From: Anolis sagrei
Lineage: Eukaryota > Chordata > Lepidosauria > Squamata > Anolidae
Length of the DNA: 64,000 nt
NCBI RefSeq assembly: GCF_037176765.1
Contig: NC_090034.1
Span: 23,475,375 to 23,539,374, forward strand
Reading direction: 5' to 3'
In this document: piece after piece, positions 53,085-63,773 of the stretch
How positions within the stretch are numbered: position 1 is the stretch's first letter
Layout of the letters: the number at the start of each line of letters is the position of its first letter
Made by a program: the position numbers and the translations under genes
The notes under the pieces: model-generated
Told to the model about the DNA's origin: nothing
What the model saw: only the letters and a program-made list of their open reading frames with translations
Database searches by the model: none

Positions 53085-56000
53085 TCAGAAGGCCTCTGCT
53101 TCATCGGCCACGTCCTCCTCCACCTCCTTTTCCTCCAGGCTGTTGTGGCGGAGCCTCTCCGGGGCCGGGTTTCGACTTGGCGGGAGGCCCAGCCCTCGGT
53201 GGACGGCCTCCATGGTTTGCTGGCTGACGTAGTAACCAAGGTTCACACAGGGGATCTTCTTCCGCATCTCTTCTAGGTACCGGTAAGCCTAGTTGGGAAA
53301 GAGAGTGGTCCAAATTAGGAGTCCGTTCAATTTGACAGAATGGAGAAATCATCCCAGAGAGTGACATTCAGATGGATGTTGACAAGTTAGATGCACACCA
53401 TCACACTTGGCCTGCTTACTTTAGATCATGAAAGAGCACAAACTTTGTAGATAGCAACCAAATGGAATGGAATGACACTATGTAACATGATTTTTGTTCC
53501 TGAGTTATAAATGTCATTTCCTAATGGGGTCTATCATAAAAACATAGGAAATGTTGTTTTTTAACTTTCTTTCTGCAGGAAAGGACATGCTGGAGCACAT
53601 TTTGTCCTAGTTTTTCAATGAATCTCTCACCATTGAGTCTCAACCAATTCAACATAGTTTGTGGCAGTCACAAAAACCAAGATTCTGGAGGAGAACAACT
53701 ACCTCCAAAGGACCGCACAATTAAAGGAAATAATAACTTCAATGCAGAAACAGGAAAAAATGTTATGTAGTGTAATCAGAGTACGTTACGTCTAAAAATA
53801 TTGGGGTATTATCCATAGTCCGCATTATAATTGCAAACAGCTTGGCCAGAAGCAAGTGAAAACTGTTAAAATTAACTTGTAAATTAAAGAGCAAGAGGAC
53901 TCTGCTGCAATTCTTGTAAGCCGCTCCGAGCCCCAGGGGAGTGGCGGCATATAAGTTCAAATAATAAATAAATAAATAAATAAATAAATGTTGCATAAAA
54001 TGAATTGTGAAAACATTAAAGTGTGTATTATGTACTAGGCATAGTTCGTCTGCCCGCCATATGCTTTTGCTATTTGTGGCCCAACACAAAATCATGGCTC
54101 AGTTTTGCAACGGTGTAGTCCAAGATAATTCTTAATATTTCCTTATTTTTAAAATGTTTGTATTTATTTTGTTTCTGTTTGTTATTAGATTATGGAGTTT
54201 TTAGCTGCCTTCAGTCCATCCAGGGAGAAAGGCAGGATATAAATAAAGATGATGATGATGTTAATGTGGCCCAGGGAAGCCAAAAGATTGGATGCTCCTG
54301 CTTTAGATTCAATATTTCAAGAAGCTGCATAATACTAGGCTAATGTATTTGTATGCGTGTGTGTTAATATAGTGTATGCCATTACAATACAGTGGCACAT
54401 TTCTGTCTGCATGAACATATGCATCAGTCTTAGCAACCCCTACATTTTGTAACATTTAGAATCCCGCAAACGGGGGGAGGAGTCCTAAGGATTGGAAAAG
54501 CAGCCACACTAATGTAGAATATGAACCCCTAGAAATGTTTGTAAGCTCCAATAAGTGACTGAAAAAAAGAGGGAATCCAAATCAACATGCACAGTACTTA
54601 AACATCTTCCTTGATGCTTTGGGTTATTTGTAATATTACATCCCTTACCATAACAGTTGGAATTTCACAGAAGTGTCTTTAAGGTCTAGTCATGATGGAG
54701 TAGCCATACAGAGAACCTCATAGACACTCTCCAGCATTTTTGTTTTAAATAAAAAAAACAGCTGTTCAGCAGTGGAATTCTCTGCCCTGGAGTGTGATGG
54801 AGACTCCTTCTTTGGAGGCTTTTGAACAGAGGCTGGATGGCCATCTGTTGGGGGGTGGGGGGTGGGCTTTGAATGCGATTTTCCTGCTTCTTGGCAGGGA
54901 TTTGGACTGGATGACCCACAAGGTCTCTTCCAACACAAGGACTCTATAATTTTATGAACACAAAATGTTCTCCTGCATCCTCGGGGTGGGGTAATTTTGA
55001 CATCCCCATCCCACCGCTCTGAGATGGTTTTAGCTCTAAAATAGGAAATGACCAGAAATCACTTCCAGTTTTGTAGACACACACATTGCAAAACTGAACA
55101 GAGCAACATTTTTAAAAAAAATCAATAGAAAATTGACAAGTTGGGCGGGAAAGCCTTGCCTGTCACAAAAAAGGGCTGCATGGTCCATTTTTCTCCTGGT
55201 TTGCAATTATTTCTTTTCTCTTGGAAACTTTAGTATACAGTATAATAAAAAGTAAAGTATGCCTTTGAATTACCTATCGACTTGCAGTGATCTCATGAAA
55301 TTTAGCATTGCCTATAACACTTGGCAATACCCTGAGCCATCTGTGTCTTTTAGGCAAGAATATTGCAAAGACATAAAACAATACAGAATATGGGATGACC
55401 CCTTTTCCCTCATAGGCACTTAAATCTGACAACAGCATCTTCCATTAGCTGCACAGAGGTTTGTGACATGTTTCTTCTCTTCTGTCAGTGATTCCTAGGT
55501 TGTGTTCTGGTGAAAGCGGAGCACAGAATTGTGCTGTAGAACCTAGGAATACCAAGGGAAGTGTTATCTCAGGCAAAAAGAAAAGTCCCAGCGAGCCTAT
55601 ATTCACCATTTTTCTCCCATCATGGGGATCCTACGCCCCTAAATGTCTGAGGGCTAACTGTAGTTGTATTTCATCTTGGCAGACAAGAGCTGCTGTTAAA
55701 TGCTATCAAAGACGCCCGTTTGGGGGCTTGAACTGGAGTGACTGGGGAGCACCTGGCTGTTCCAGAACAGCAGTTCCTTTTTGTTCGCAGCTTGTCATTC
55801 TGTCTTTCCCGATTTGACACAAGGCCATTTGAGCACTTCCTGCTCTCAACAAGTAAATCATCATTCCAGGTGGCTCAGCATCATCATTTCCTCTGGTTTC
55901 CCCTCCACAAATGCAAAAGGTGGTAGCAAAAGGTGTCCAAATACTGCACGCAAATAATACTCTCTGCCTCTCATTTTTGCTACCCAGCCAAACAAATTCA

Positions 56001-59000
56001 ATATCAATGTAGATATTACATCACTAGCTGGTCACAGTTTCGCTTTGCTTCAGAGGTGTGACTTCCCATTCAGGATCAGATGGGAGAACTGCATATCTGA
56101 GTACTCCTCAGCCTTTTTTTTTTTTCCAGTATTTTCTTTATTATTGATATTTTTATACAGTTTTTTCTTTACAACGAAAGAGGGGGAACAATCATTGTGA
56201 TAGAAAGTCACAGAATTTAGACAGATTGTGAAGGACAGAATTGTGGGTGGGTATGGGTGGGGAAAGGAGGGGGATGAGAAGATAGTGGGAGGGGTTGTTG
56301 GGGTAGGGGTATACACACATGTATATACAACTTCCGTTCAGTCCACAGAGGGTAGTTGCTTGTCTCCTTTATTCTTTTGCCTTCTTCTCGTAATTCTTGT
56401 TTCTTTCCCCATAGAAATTTATATGTCCAGTTTGATTTTTCCTTTTAAGTATTCTTTAAGGTATTTCCAATTTGTTTGTTTGTTCTTATTCTGCTCCTCT
56501 AGTAAGCACGATAGGCTATCACAGTTCCTGTAGTCTATTATCTTCTTTATCCATTCTTCCTTGGAGGGAATGTCTTTACTTTTCCATTTTTGCGCTATTA
56601 GTATTCTAGCCACCGATGATAAATAGAAAAAGATTTTTTCTTCATTTTTCCCTAGCCCGATTTCCATTATATTTAGTAGGTAGTATTCGGGTTTTATGTC
56701 AAATTTCGTTTTTATAATGATTTGTGTATGTTCGTGTATCATTTTCCAGAAAGCTTTTATTTTTTTGCAGCTCCAATACATATGAAAATAAGTGCCAGCT
56801 TCTTTTCCGCACCTCCAGCATCGGTTATTAGGGTTTTTGCTAAACTTGGCTAGTTGGACCGGAGTCAGATGCCACCTATAGAAAACCTTAAACCAGTTCT
56901 CAACAATATTGATGGATTTGGTGTACTTCAGTTTGGTTTTCCATGCTTGCTCCCATTCACTTAATAAGATGGAGTGACCTACGTCCCTAGCCCACTTGAC
57001 CATATTCTCTTTTACCACCTCCCTCTCAGTGTTCCATTCAAGCAAGTTCTTATATAATAATCTAATCAATTTTTTGTCTTTTTTCATGATTATATCCCAG
57101 CAGCTTTCTTTTTCACTGAACCCAACCTTTAGATCTTCCTTGAAGCACTGTTTGATTTGCATATATTGTAACCAGTTTATTTCTTTGTCTTCTCCCTTCA
57201 GTTCTTCCATTGATCTCAGGTGCCATTCGTTGTTAATTTTTGTCAGCAATTGTCTGTAATTGAGCCATCTGTTTTTCGGTATTTCTCTTTTGTGATGAGC
57301 CTCAACTGGCGACGTCCACATGGGTATTTGAGGGTACATGACATTTTTATATTTATTCCAGATTTTCAATAGGGCGGCTCTGACATAGTGATTGGTAAAG
57401 TTGTATTCTATTTTCGCTTTCCCATAACAAAGGTAGGCGTGCCACCCTCTTCTTATATCGTGGCCTTCTAATGTCAACATTTTCTTTTGCTCTAAAGTGG
57501 CCCATATTTTAACCCACGATAACGCGCAGGCTTCAAAGTATAACTGTATATCTGGTAGTCCCCATCCTCCCCTGTTTTTAGTGTCCGTAAGATTTTTAAA
57601 TTTTATCCTTGCCTTTCTTCCATCCCATATGAAGTTCCTAATATCTTTGTTCCATTTTTGAAAGCATGAGTTCGTCTTGATAATTGGAATCATTTGGAAC
57701 AGGTGTAACATCTGAGGCAACACGCTCATCTTGATGGCTGCAATCTTCCCAAGTATGGACAAATTTAGGTACTTCCAGTTTTTAAACTTCTTTTGTATAC
57801 TACTCCATACCTTGTCATAATTGTCCCTAAACAGATGTATATTAGAGGATGAGATTATGATGCCCAAATATCTGACTTTATTTGCCACTTCTATTCCTGA
57901 GTTCATAAAGATTTTCTCCTTTCTCTCTATCTTGACATTTTTTGTAATAATTTTTGTTTTATTCCTATTTATCTTCAACCCAGCAAGTTTCCCAAATTTT
58001 TCGATTTTTAGTATCCATCTTTGAATGGATTCTACTGGATTTTCCATAATACAGACCACATCGTCTGCGAAAGCTAAAGTTTTGTATTCTTCCGTTCTAA
58101 TTTTAAGACCTTTTAGTTCTTTGTCATTTCTTAAATCTTCTAACAGGACTTCTAGCACTAAGATAAACAATAAAGGGGACAGGGGGCACCCTTGTCGCAC
58201 CCCTCTTTCTATCTCAATATTTTCTGTGCGCAGGCCATTTACTAGTACTTTTGCTGTCTGTCTTGAATAAATTGTCTTAACTGCGCTTAATATAGAGTAG
58301 CCAATATCCAACTCCTTTAACATTAGATATAGGAAGTCCCAGTTTGTTTGATCGAAAGCTTTTTCTGCATCAAGAAAAAGCAATCCTACTTCCTTTTGGC
58401 GGTTTTTCTCATAGTACTCTATAACATTAAGTATTGTCCTTACATTGTCTCTCATTAGTCTGCCCGGTAAGAAGCCTCTTTGGTCTTCTCTGATTTTCCC
58501 ATTTAGTAGTAGCTTAAATCTTTCAGCTAATATGCTTGTAAATAACTTACAATCGCAATTTAGCAGGGTGATGGGCCGGTAGTTTTTAAGTTGTGTAGCC
58601 TCTGTGTTTTCTTTATGTATTAGCGATATATAACCTTCATGCCAGGTCTCCGGCATTTCTTCCCCACTCAGGATGCCATTCATTATTTCTTTCAAACAGT
58701 TAATTAGTTCTTCTCTAAAAGTTTTATAATACATTGCTGTCAGCCCATCCGGGCCCGGGGCCTTATTGTTGGCCATCCTCTTTATTGCTCTTACTATTTC
58801 ATCCTCTTCTATTGGTTTGTTTAATGATTCTCTTTCTATATCTGATATTTTAGAAACTTTTTGGTCTAAAATATACTTCATTATATCCTCTTTTGTAACT
58901 TCATCTTTTTTGTACAATGTTTGGTAGTATTTTCTGAATTGATCTGCAATCTCTCTTTCTTTTGTGTAGATCTTACCTTCTTCTATTATTTGTGTTATGA

Positions 59001-62000
59001 ACTTTTGTTGTCTTCTCTTCGCCAACTTACTTGCCAGGAATTTGCCCGGCTTATTGGCCTTAGCAAAAAATTGGGCCTTTAAATATTTCAATTTCCTGGC
59101 CATTTGAATTATCTGTGCCTCGTTCACTTCCTTCCTTAACAATTCTATTTCTAATTGAAGTTTTTTATTTCCTGGTCTTTTCTTTAGTGTGTCTTCTTTA
59201 GCTTTTAGCTTCTCTACCAATTTTTCCTGTTCCTCTTTTCTTTTTTTGCTTTTGATGGCTCCTTGCTGTATTAGATGTCCCCGGATAACCGCCTTGCTAG
59301 CGTCCCACACTATTCCTAACTTAGTTCCTTTGCCCATATTGTTCTCGAAATATTCCTTTAATATGTTCTTATTATGTTTTATGTCCTCCTCTGATTGTAT
59401 TAGCCAGTCATTTAATCTCCATCTTTTCTCTTTGTGACTAATTACCATTTCGAGCTTCAGTGGACAGTGGTCCGTGAGCGTTCTAGGCATTATTGTTATC
59501 TTCTTGGTTTTTATAACTAAAGATTTGGACATCCAGCACATGTCGATACGAGACCATGTCTCGTGTCTATTTGAAAAGAAAGTGTAATCCCTTGCTTCTG
59601 GGTTCAATGTTCGCCATATGTCTTGGAGATGGAACTCTTTTTGTATCTGTATAAAGGCTGCTGGTAGGTTCCCTCCTTTCGGGTCCCCCCCTCTCGTTCT
59701 CTTTCCGGATCTGTCTATTTTGTTATCCAATACTCCGTTAAAATCCCCTAGAATTATGATATTTTCCATCCTATGTTCCGTTAGTTCTTTCTTTAGGGCT
59801 TTAACATAGTTGGACTTAGCTCCGTTGGGGGCATATATATTACATATAAGTACATTTAACCCCTTTACTTTGCATTTCACACCTACCATCCTCCCATCAC
59901 TATCCTTAAAAGCCAATTCGGGTTCCAGATTTTCTTTAATATATAATGCCACCCCTCTCTTTTTTTGGGGCGCTGATGAATAAAATAGCTTTCCTAGATA
60001 TTTATTTTGCAGGTGTGCAGAGTGTTTTTGCATGATGTGCGTTTCCTGCATCGCTACTACGTCGCACTTTAAACTCTTAAACATATTGCTTATTAATTTC
60101 CTTTTATTCGGGCTGTTCAGCCCGTTAACATTATTCGATATAATTTTAAACGCCATCATCCAATTTTATATCTGATAAGTCCTTAGTTACTATGTCCTTC
60201 ATTCCTTGTTTGCCATAATCCTCTGGGGAGGTTTCTCTGGCTCTTTTTTCACCTTTATTCCTTTTGGTTGGGTCTAGTGTATTTGTTATCTCCATATCTT
60301 CTCTATCCGCTTCTCTGTCTTCTTCCCTGGGTGGTTGTCTTCCCGCTTTCTTTTTTTTGTCCTCTTGGTCTTCCTTAATTTTTTGGTAAAAAATCTTGGC
60401 TTTTTCTACCGATGTTATCCATTGTTTTGCTTCATTGTAGGTAGCCATTATGCCCTCTGTCCTTTCCCATCTAAATTTTATATGTAACTTTTTAAATTCA
60501 TCTGTTAGAAAATAGTATTGTTTTCTTTTACTCAAGTCCGAGATTGATATTTCCTTTAAGATGATCACTTTCTTGCCTTTGTAAGTTGTAGGTTCTCTGG
60601 TATTATTTTTTATAATTTGGTCCCTTAGATGTTTTCTTGCTAGGTGGGCCACGATGTCTCTTGCCGTCCCTTTCTTTTTTGCATACATCGTTTGCACTCT
60701 GTACACTCTGTCTATATTTTTGTCCATCTCTTGAGTCGACACATCTAGAATCTTTGCTGTAATTTCAATTACTGTATTCCTTAGGTTGTCTTGTTCATTT
60801 TCTTCAATGTTCCTAATTCTGATTTGATACTCTGTTTCGTTTCTATCTGTTCTTTCTTGCATTTTATTTATTTTTTCGGTTAGCTCTTCCAATTTGTCCA
60901 CTCTTTTATTTGTTTTTTCCACAGTTTTCTTCTGTGCCACATTCTCCTTTTTTATGTCATTGATTTCTTTTTGCATCGTATTCATCTCTGTTTTGACAGC
61001 CTGTATTTCTTCTTTAATTTCCTCTCCTAGTTTCCCCATTTCATCTTTTATCATCTTCTCCAATTTGGATTCCATCTTCTTTTGGGATGCTTGTATTTTT
61101 TCTTGTGTCTCTTGTAATTTTCCTTGTGCCTCTTGGATTTTAATTAGCTCTGCCATTATGCCCGCAGTGGATGACTCTTCTTGGGCTTTCTCAACTTTTT
61201 CCCCTATCATTTTCTGTAGTTTTTCTCCCTGTAGGGAGTGTCTTCTTCCTTGTGGCAATTTATTGCCTTTTGTTGCTAGCATTTGTTCCATCTTTTTCCC
61301 TTTTATATTGCGGGTCCTCAGTAGTTAGTATATTCCCAATCGAGTTTGCTGTCAGTTCTAACTTCCTTATTTATTTGTTTAATTTAGTTATTCCTTCCAG
61401 CCTTCACCAAGTTTGCGTTCCTCTTATCCGGCTATGCCTGGTTTCCAACACTTCTAATTCGCCTTCCCGTCCTATTTCTTTGTCTAGTATATTCTTCTGG
61501 TTATTCCTGCTTCTCTTCTTTCTTCTTTCTTTACAACCAAGTGTAGAGCCCTACATCTACTTTTACAATGGTCTATTCACAATGATTACAATCATCATCA
61601 ATTTTATCAGGTGCTAGTACGCTTTAAAGTGCTTTAAAGTGCTATTCCAGTTATTCAATTGCGCTAGCTCCTACTATATATTGTCACGATTACATACAGC
61701 CATTCATTACACAGGTCTTTTTGGGAGTATCCTACATATGAGATATGACATATAACCTATAAAGATTTACATTACTCAATATAACTTAATTTAATATATT
61801 GAGAGTTTAATTAAATATAAGTACCATTAAATACAGTTACATATATTAAACAAATTCAATCTTAATATGTTTAGGTATTAATTTTAAACCTATTTATTGA
61901 GCTGGGTTGATTACCTTTGCTGTTTTCTTCTCTTTTTTTTTTCCTTCGTCAAGGTTAGCTTCCAGCTTCACTCTCCTCACTCTACTCTCCCAGTAGCTTG

Positions 62001-63773
62001 GTAGTGTGTAAGTTAGTAAATTAGCGGAGAGGAGTGTCAGCAGCCTACCGCCTCCATTAAGCTTCACAAGCTCCAACTTTGCAGTTTTCTTCTCATTCCC
62101 CCCACGCCAAGGTTGCTTCCAATCCGGTGTTTGTTATTCCCTTCTACTGCTCTCCGTAGTAGTGGTGTAGTAGTTTGGCCTTCCTCAGTTCTCTTTCCTC
62201 TCTCTTTAGTGATCTTCGTCTTGCTGTGCTGTGTTTTTTGCCACCTTTTGTCCTTCTAGCTTCGTTTCCCTTTATTTCTTTTTCAGCTTTTCAGCTTTTT
62301 GGCTTTGTTCCAGCCTTCCCTTCCTTCCTCAGCCTTTTCGACTCTTTCCAGCCTTCCCTTGCTTTTTGTGGCTCCTCCGACTGCTTTGGCTTATTTTTTA
62401 TTTACTCTTCTCTGCAGCTTCTATGGGTAACTTATTTCAATAAATTCTCCTCAGCCTTGTATGTAGAAAAAAAGTACACCTCTAATGCTCACCTTTTTGG
62501 GCTAAATGGCCCCGCCAAAATTAAGGTACACATTATATCCATGTAACATGGTCATCTCAGCCAAAAGGGAAACTGCTTCAGGAGCCCCTCATCTCTCATT
62601 TAATGGCCATAGATCAATGTGATGCAATCCTGGGATTTGTAGTTTGGTGAGGCATCACCATCTTTTGCCAGAGACGGCTCAAGGCCTTGTCAAAATACAG
62701 CTCCATAATTCCATAGCACTGAACCAAGGCAATTAAAGTGGATTCATTCTACAGCATAAATGCATCCCATGGTTTTCTTTTCCATCGCTGTAAGCTTTCG
62801 TCTTCTAGGACTTGTTTTTAAAGGAAGAGTCCTATTCAGGCAGCAACTCTAATAGCCAAATGACAAAGAGGGACCTTTTTGCCACTGTACATTACATTTG
62901 GCAGAAATACTTCTTTTCGTTTTAGGGTTTTGCAAATTAAGGTGCTTCTTAGATTCAATGGTGCACGAGATGCGAGTCAATACTGTATATAAAAGGCACA
63001 GTTTCTCCCTGGCATGCTAGAGTTAACATAGTGGGTTAAACCACCAGCTACAGAAAATCTTGCCAGCCAGAAGGTTGGCAGTTCAAGCTGTGGGTCGGGG
63101 TGAGCTCCTGCCATCAGCCCCAGCTTACCTAGCAGTTTGAAAACAGCAATGTGAGTAGATAAATAGGTACCACCTTGCCGGGGAGGTGAAAGGTGCCCCA
63201 GAAAACATGCCAGCAATTCGATCAGGAAGGTGTCCTCGATGTGAAGAAATGGAACAACAGCACTTCCCCATGGCCCAGTCAAGCAAAGCCTCCAGATGCC
63301 AGAGACAAAAAAAGAGGGAAGCTTTGCCTTTGTCTATGTACTGTCTTGTCTTTGTTGTTAATTGTATAACGGGATTGAATGTTTGCCATATTCTGTAATT
63401 CACTCTGAGTCCCCTTGGGGAGATAGAGTGGAATATAAATAAAGTATATTAGTATATTATTAGAGAGATTCAGGAAGCACTGCCTTATGGAACTATATAC
63501 ATATCTGCATCAATATTGATGTATTCTTGAACTCAGTATGTTCACAACTGAACGGTCTGATGTTTCCCAAAGGCATGTAAGTGAGGATGTTCTCAGTCTT
63601 GCAGGGAGCATATGGTAAATGGATCACTCACCGTCTGGAATTCTTGGGTCTGCAGGTGATGCTCCACTAGGAAGCCTAAGATATCTCCCAGGCGGATGGC
63701 GCTGTCAAGCTCTGGCTCATCCAAGAGAAGCTCGCACTGCCTTGCTGCCTCCTTGGGGTCTTCAGAGTAAAGC
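53085..63773 (-). CDS. IFT140: IFT140 (3' end only): last two coding exons
   Basis: Two exons on the minus strand: 63632-63773 and 53085-53288. The first (142 bp) encodes [43 protein letters not shown] and joins in phase to the second, which encodes [35 protein letters not shown] and an acidic tail ending EADEAEAF*. Both match the C-terminus of vertebrate IFT140, the last TPR-like helices plus a flexible end. IFT140 is a core subunit of IFT-A, which drives retrograde transport and membrane-receptor entry in cilia; it acts at the ciliary base and along the axoneme. Upstream exons lie beyond the right edge. The intron between these exons is about 10.3 kb and contains a full-length L1. TELO2-IFT140 tail-to-tail order is also found in mammals. 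Confidence 0.95.
53895..53990 (+). mobile_element. LINE/SINE 3' end, L2/CR1-type
   Basis: gtaagccgctccgagcccc, ggcggcatataagttcaaat and a (AAAT)n tail. Only the 3' end remains. Confidence 0.65.
54760..54955 (+). mobile_element. CR1 LINE 3' end
   Basis: cagcagtggaattctctgcc, ggaggcttttgaacagagg, ggatggccatctgttggg, ttggactggatgacccacaag, ctcttccaac and a diverged attctatga-type end. Typical CR1 3' UTR order. Confidence 0.8.
56419..60159 (-). CDS. L1 ORF2p: endonuclease-reverse transcriptase
   Basis: 1246 codons, no stops. Residues 1-235 are the APE endonuclease: [33 protein letters not shown] and TDHCPL. Reverse transcriptase about 450-770: [44 protein letters not shown] (catalytic Asp), [13 protein letters not shown] and the FADD box. 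The C-terminal Cys/His cluster is [17 protein letters not shown] (about residue 1120). The start ATGATGGCG overlaps the end of ORF1 by 14 nt, so translation probably depends on re-initiation. All catalytic residues I can check are present. Length is normal for vertebrate L1. Confidence 0.95.
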   Translation of the reverse strand: MMAFKIISNNVNGLNSPNKRKLISNMFKSLKCDVVAMQETHIMQKHSAHLQNKYLGKLFYSSAPQKKRGVALYIKENLEPELAFKDSDGRMVGVKCKVKGLNVLICNIYAPNGAKSNYVKALKKELTEHRMENIIILGDFNGVLDNKIDRSGKRTRGGDPKGGNLPAAFIQIQKEFHLQDIWRTLNPEARDYTFFSNRHETWSRIDMCWMSKSLVIKTKKITIMPRTLTDHCPLKLEMVISHKEKRWRLNDWLIQSEEDIKHNKNILKEYFENNMGKGTKLGIVWDASKAVIRGHLIQQGAIKSKKRKEEQEKLVEKLKAKEDTLKKRPGNKKLQLEIELLRKEVNEAQIIQMARKLKYLKAQFFAKANKPGKFLASKLAKRRQQKFITQIIEEGKIYTKEREIADQFRKYYQTLYKKDEVTKEDIMKYILDQKVSKISDIERESLNKPIEEDEIVRAIKRMANNKAPGPDGLTAMYYKTFREELINCLKEIMNGILSGEEMPETWHEGYISLIHKENTEATQLKNYRPITLLNCDCKLFTSILAERFKLLLNGKIREDQRGFLPGRLMRDNVRTILNVIEYYEKNRQKEVGLLFLDAEKAFDQTNWDFLYLMLKELDIGYSILSAVKTIYSRQTAKVLVNGLRTENIEIERGVRQGCPLSPLLFILVLEVLLEDLRNDKELKGLKIRTEEYKTLAFADDVVCIMENPVESIQRWILKIEKFGKLAGLKINRNKTKIITKNVKIERKEKIFMNSGIEVANKVRYLGIIISSSNIHLFRDNYDKVWSSIQKKFKNWKYLNLSILGKIAAIKMSVLPQMLHLFQMIPIIKTNSCFQKWNKDIRNFIWDGRKARIKFKNLTDTKNRGGWGLPDIQLYFEACALSWVKIWATLEQKKMLTLEGHDIRRGWHAYLCYGKAKIEYNFTNHYVRAALLKIWNKYKNVMYPQIPMWTSPVEAHHKREIPKNRWLNYRQLLTKINNEWHLRSMEELKGEDKEINWLQYMQIKQCFKEDLKVGFSEKESCWDIIMKKDKKLIRLLYKNLLEWNTEREVVKENMVKWARDVGHSILLSEWEQAWKTKLKYTKSINIVENWFKVFYRWHLTPVQLAKFSKNPNNRCWRCGKEAGTYFHMYWSCKKIKAFWKMIHEHTQIIIKTKFDIKPEYYLLNIMEIGLGKNEEKIFFYLSSVARILIAQKWKSKDIPSKEEWIKKIIDYRNCDSLSCLLEEQNKNKQTNWKYLKEYLKGKIKLDI
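60146..61291 (-). CDS. L1 ORF1p: RNA-binding chaperone
   Basis: 381 codons. After a basic start ([17 protein letters not shown]), residues about 45-150 form a long coiled coil rich in K/E/Q with leucine/isoleucine heptads ([17 protein letters not shown] and following). A central RRM-like region follows ([20 protein letters not shown] to about 230), then the C-terminal domain with [20 protein letters not shown] charged tail ([19 protein letters not shown]) closes it. ORF1p is a trimeric nucleic-acid chaperone that packages L1 RNA. Overlaps ORF2 by 14 nt. Confidence 0.93.
   Translation of the reverse strand: MEQMLATKGNKLPQGRRHSLQGEKLQKMIGEKVEKAQEESSTAGIMAELIKIQEAQGKLQETQEKIQASQKKMESKLEKMIKDEMGKLGEEIKEEIQAVKTEMNTMQKEINDIKKENVAQKKTVEKTNKRVDKLEELTEKINKMQERTDRNETEYQIRIRNIEENEQDNLRNTVIEITAKILDVSTQEMDKNIDRVYRVQTMYAKKKGTARDIVAHLARKHLRDQIIKNNTREPTTYKGKKVIILKEISISDLSKRKQYYFLTDEFKKLHIKFRWERTEGIMATYNEAKQWITSVEKAKIFYQKIKEDQEDKKKKAGRQPPREEDREADREDMEITNTLDPTKRNKGEKRARETSPEDYGKQGMKDIVTKDLSDIKLDDGV
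61292..62446 (-). promoter_or_regulatory. L1 5' UTR and internal promoter region
   Basis: 1155 bp between the ORF1 start and the upstream direct repeat. On the coding strand it is purine-rich towards its 5' end (62180-62440) and AT-rich nearer ORF1. L1 elements keep their Pol II promoter here; no specific site can be assigned by eye. Confidence 0.6.
62560..62990. repeat. MITE-like repeat plus dispersed repeat copy 2
   Basis: The first part has ctgggatttgtagtttggtgag, a common squamate MITE motif. From 62700 it aligns to 51140-51430. Confidence 0.6.
63010..63465 (+). mobile_element. long SINE with tRNA-like head and L2/CR1-type tail
   Basis: Third copy of the family at 30525: catagtgggttaaaccac head, gagctcctgccatcagcccc, agcagtttgaaaacag, and the end gagtccccttggggagatag, gaatataaataaagtatatt. 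About 170 bp downstream is the IFT140 exon. Confidence 0.75.

Larger units (their letters stand above)
53289..56103. other. IFT140 intron with small LINE remnants
   Basis: Holds L2/CR1-type 3' ends at 53895-53990 (gccgctccgagccccag and (AAAT)n) and 54130-54260, and a CR1 3' end at 54760-54955. I recognise nothing else in the remaining intron sequence. Confidence 0.5.
56114..62446 (-). mobile_element. full-length L1 LINE, both ORFs open
   Basis: A 6.3-kb element on the minus strand: 5' UTR about 62446-61292, ORF1 61291-60146, ORF2 60159-56419, 3' UTR 56418-56126 with AATAAA near 56140, and an A tail seen as 12 T at 56114-56125. Direct repeats ctcctcagcc (10 bp, plus ambiguous T) lie at 56104-56113 and 62447-62456, the expected target duplication. 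The element is in the last IFT140 intron in the same orientation as the gene. Intact ORFs, tail and flanks indicate a very recent insertion and possible activity. Confidence 0.93.
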
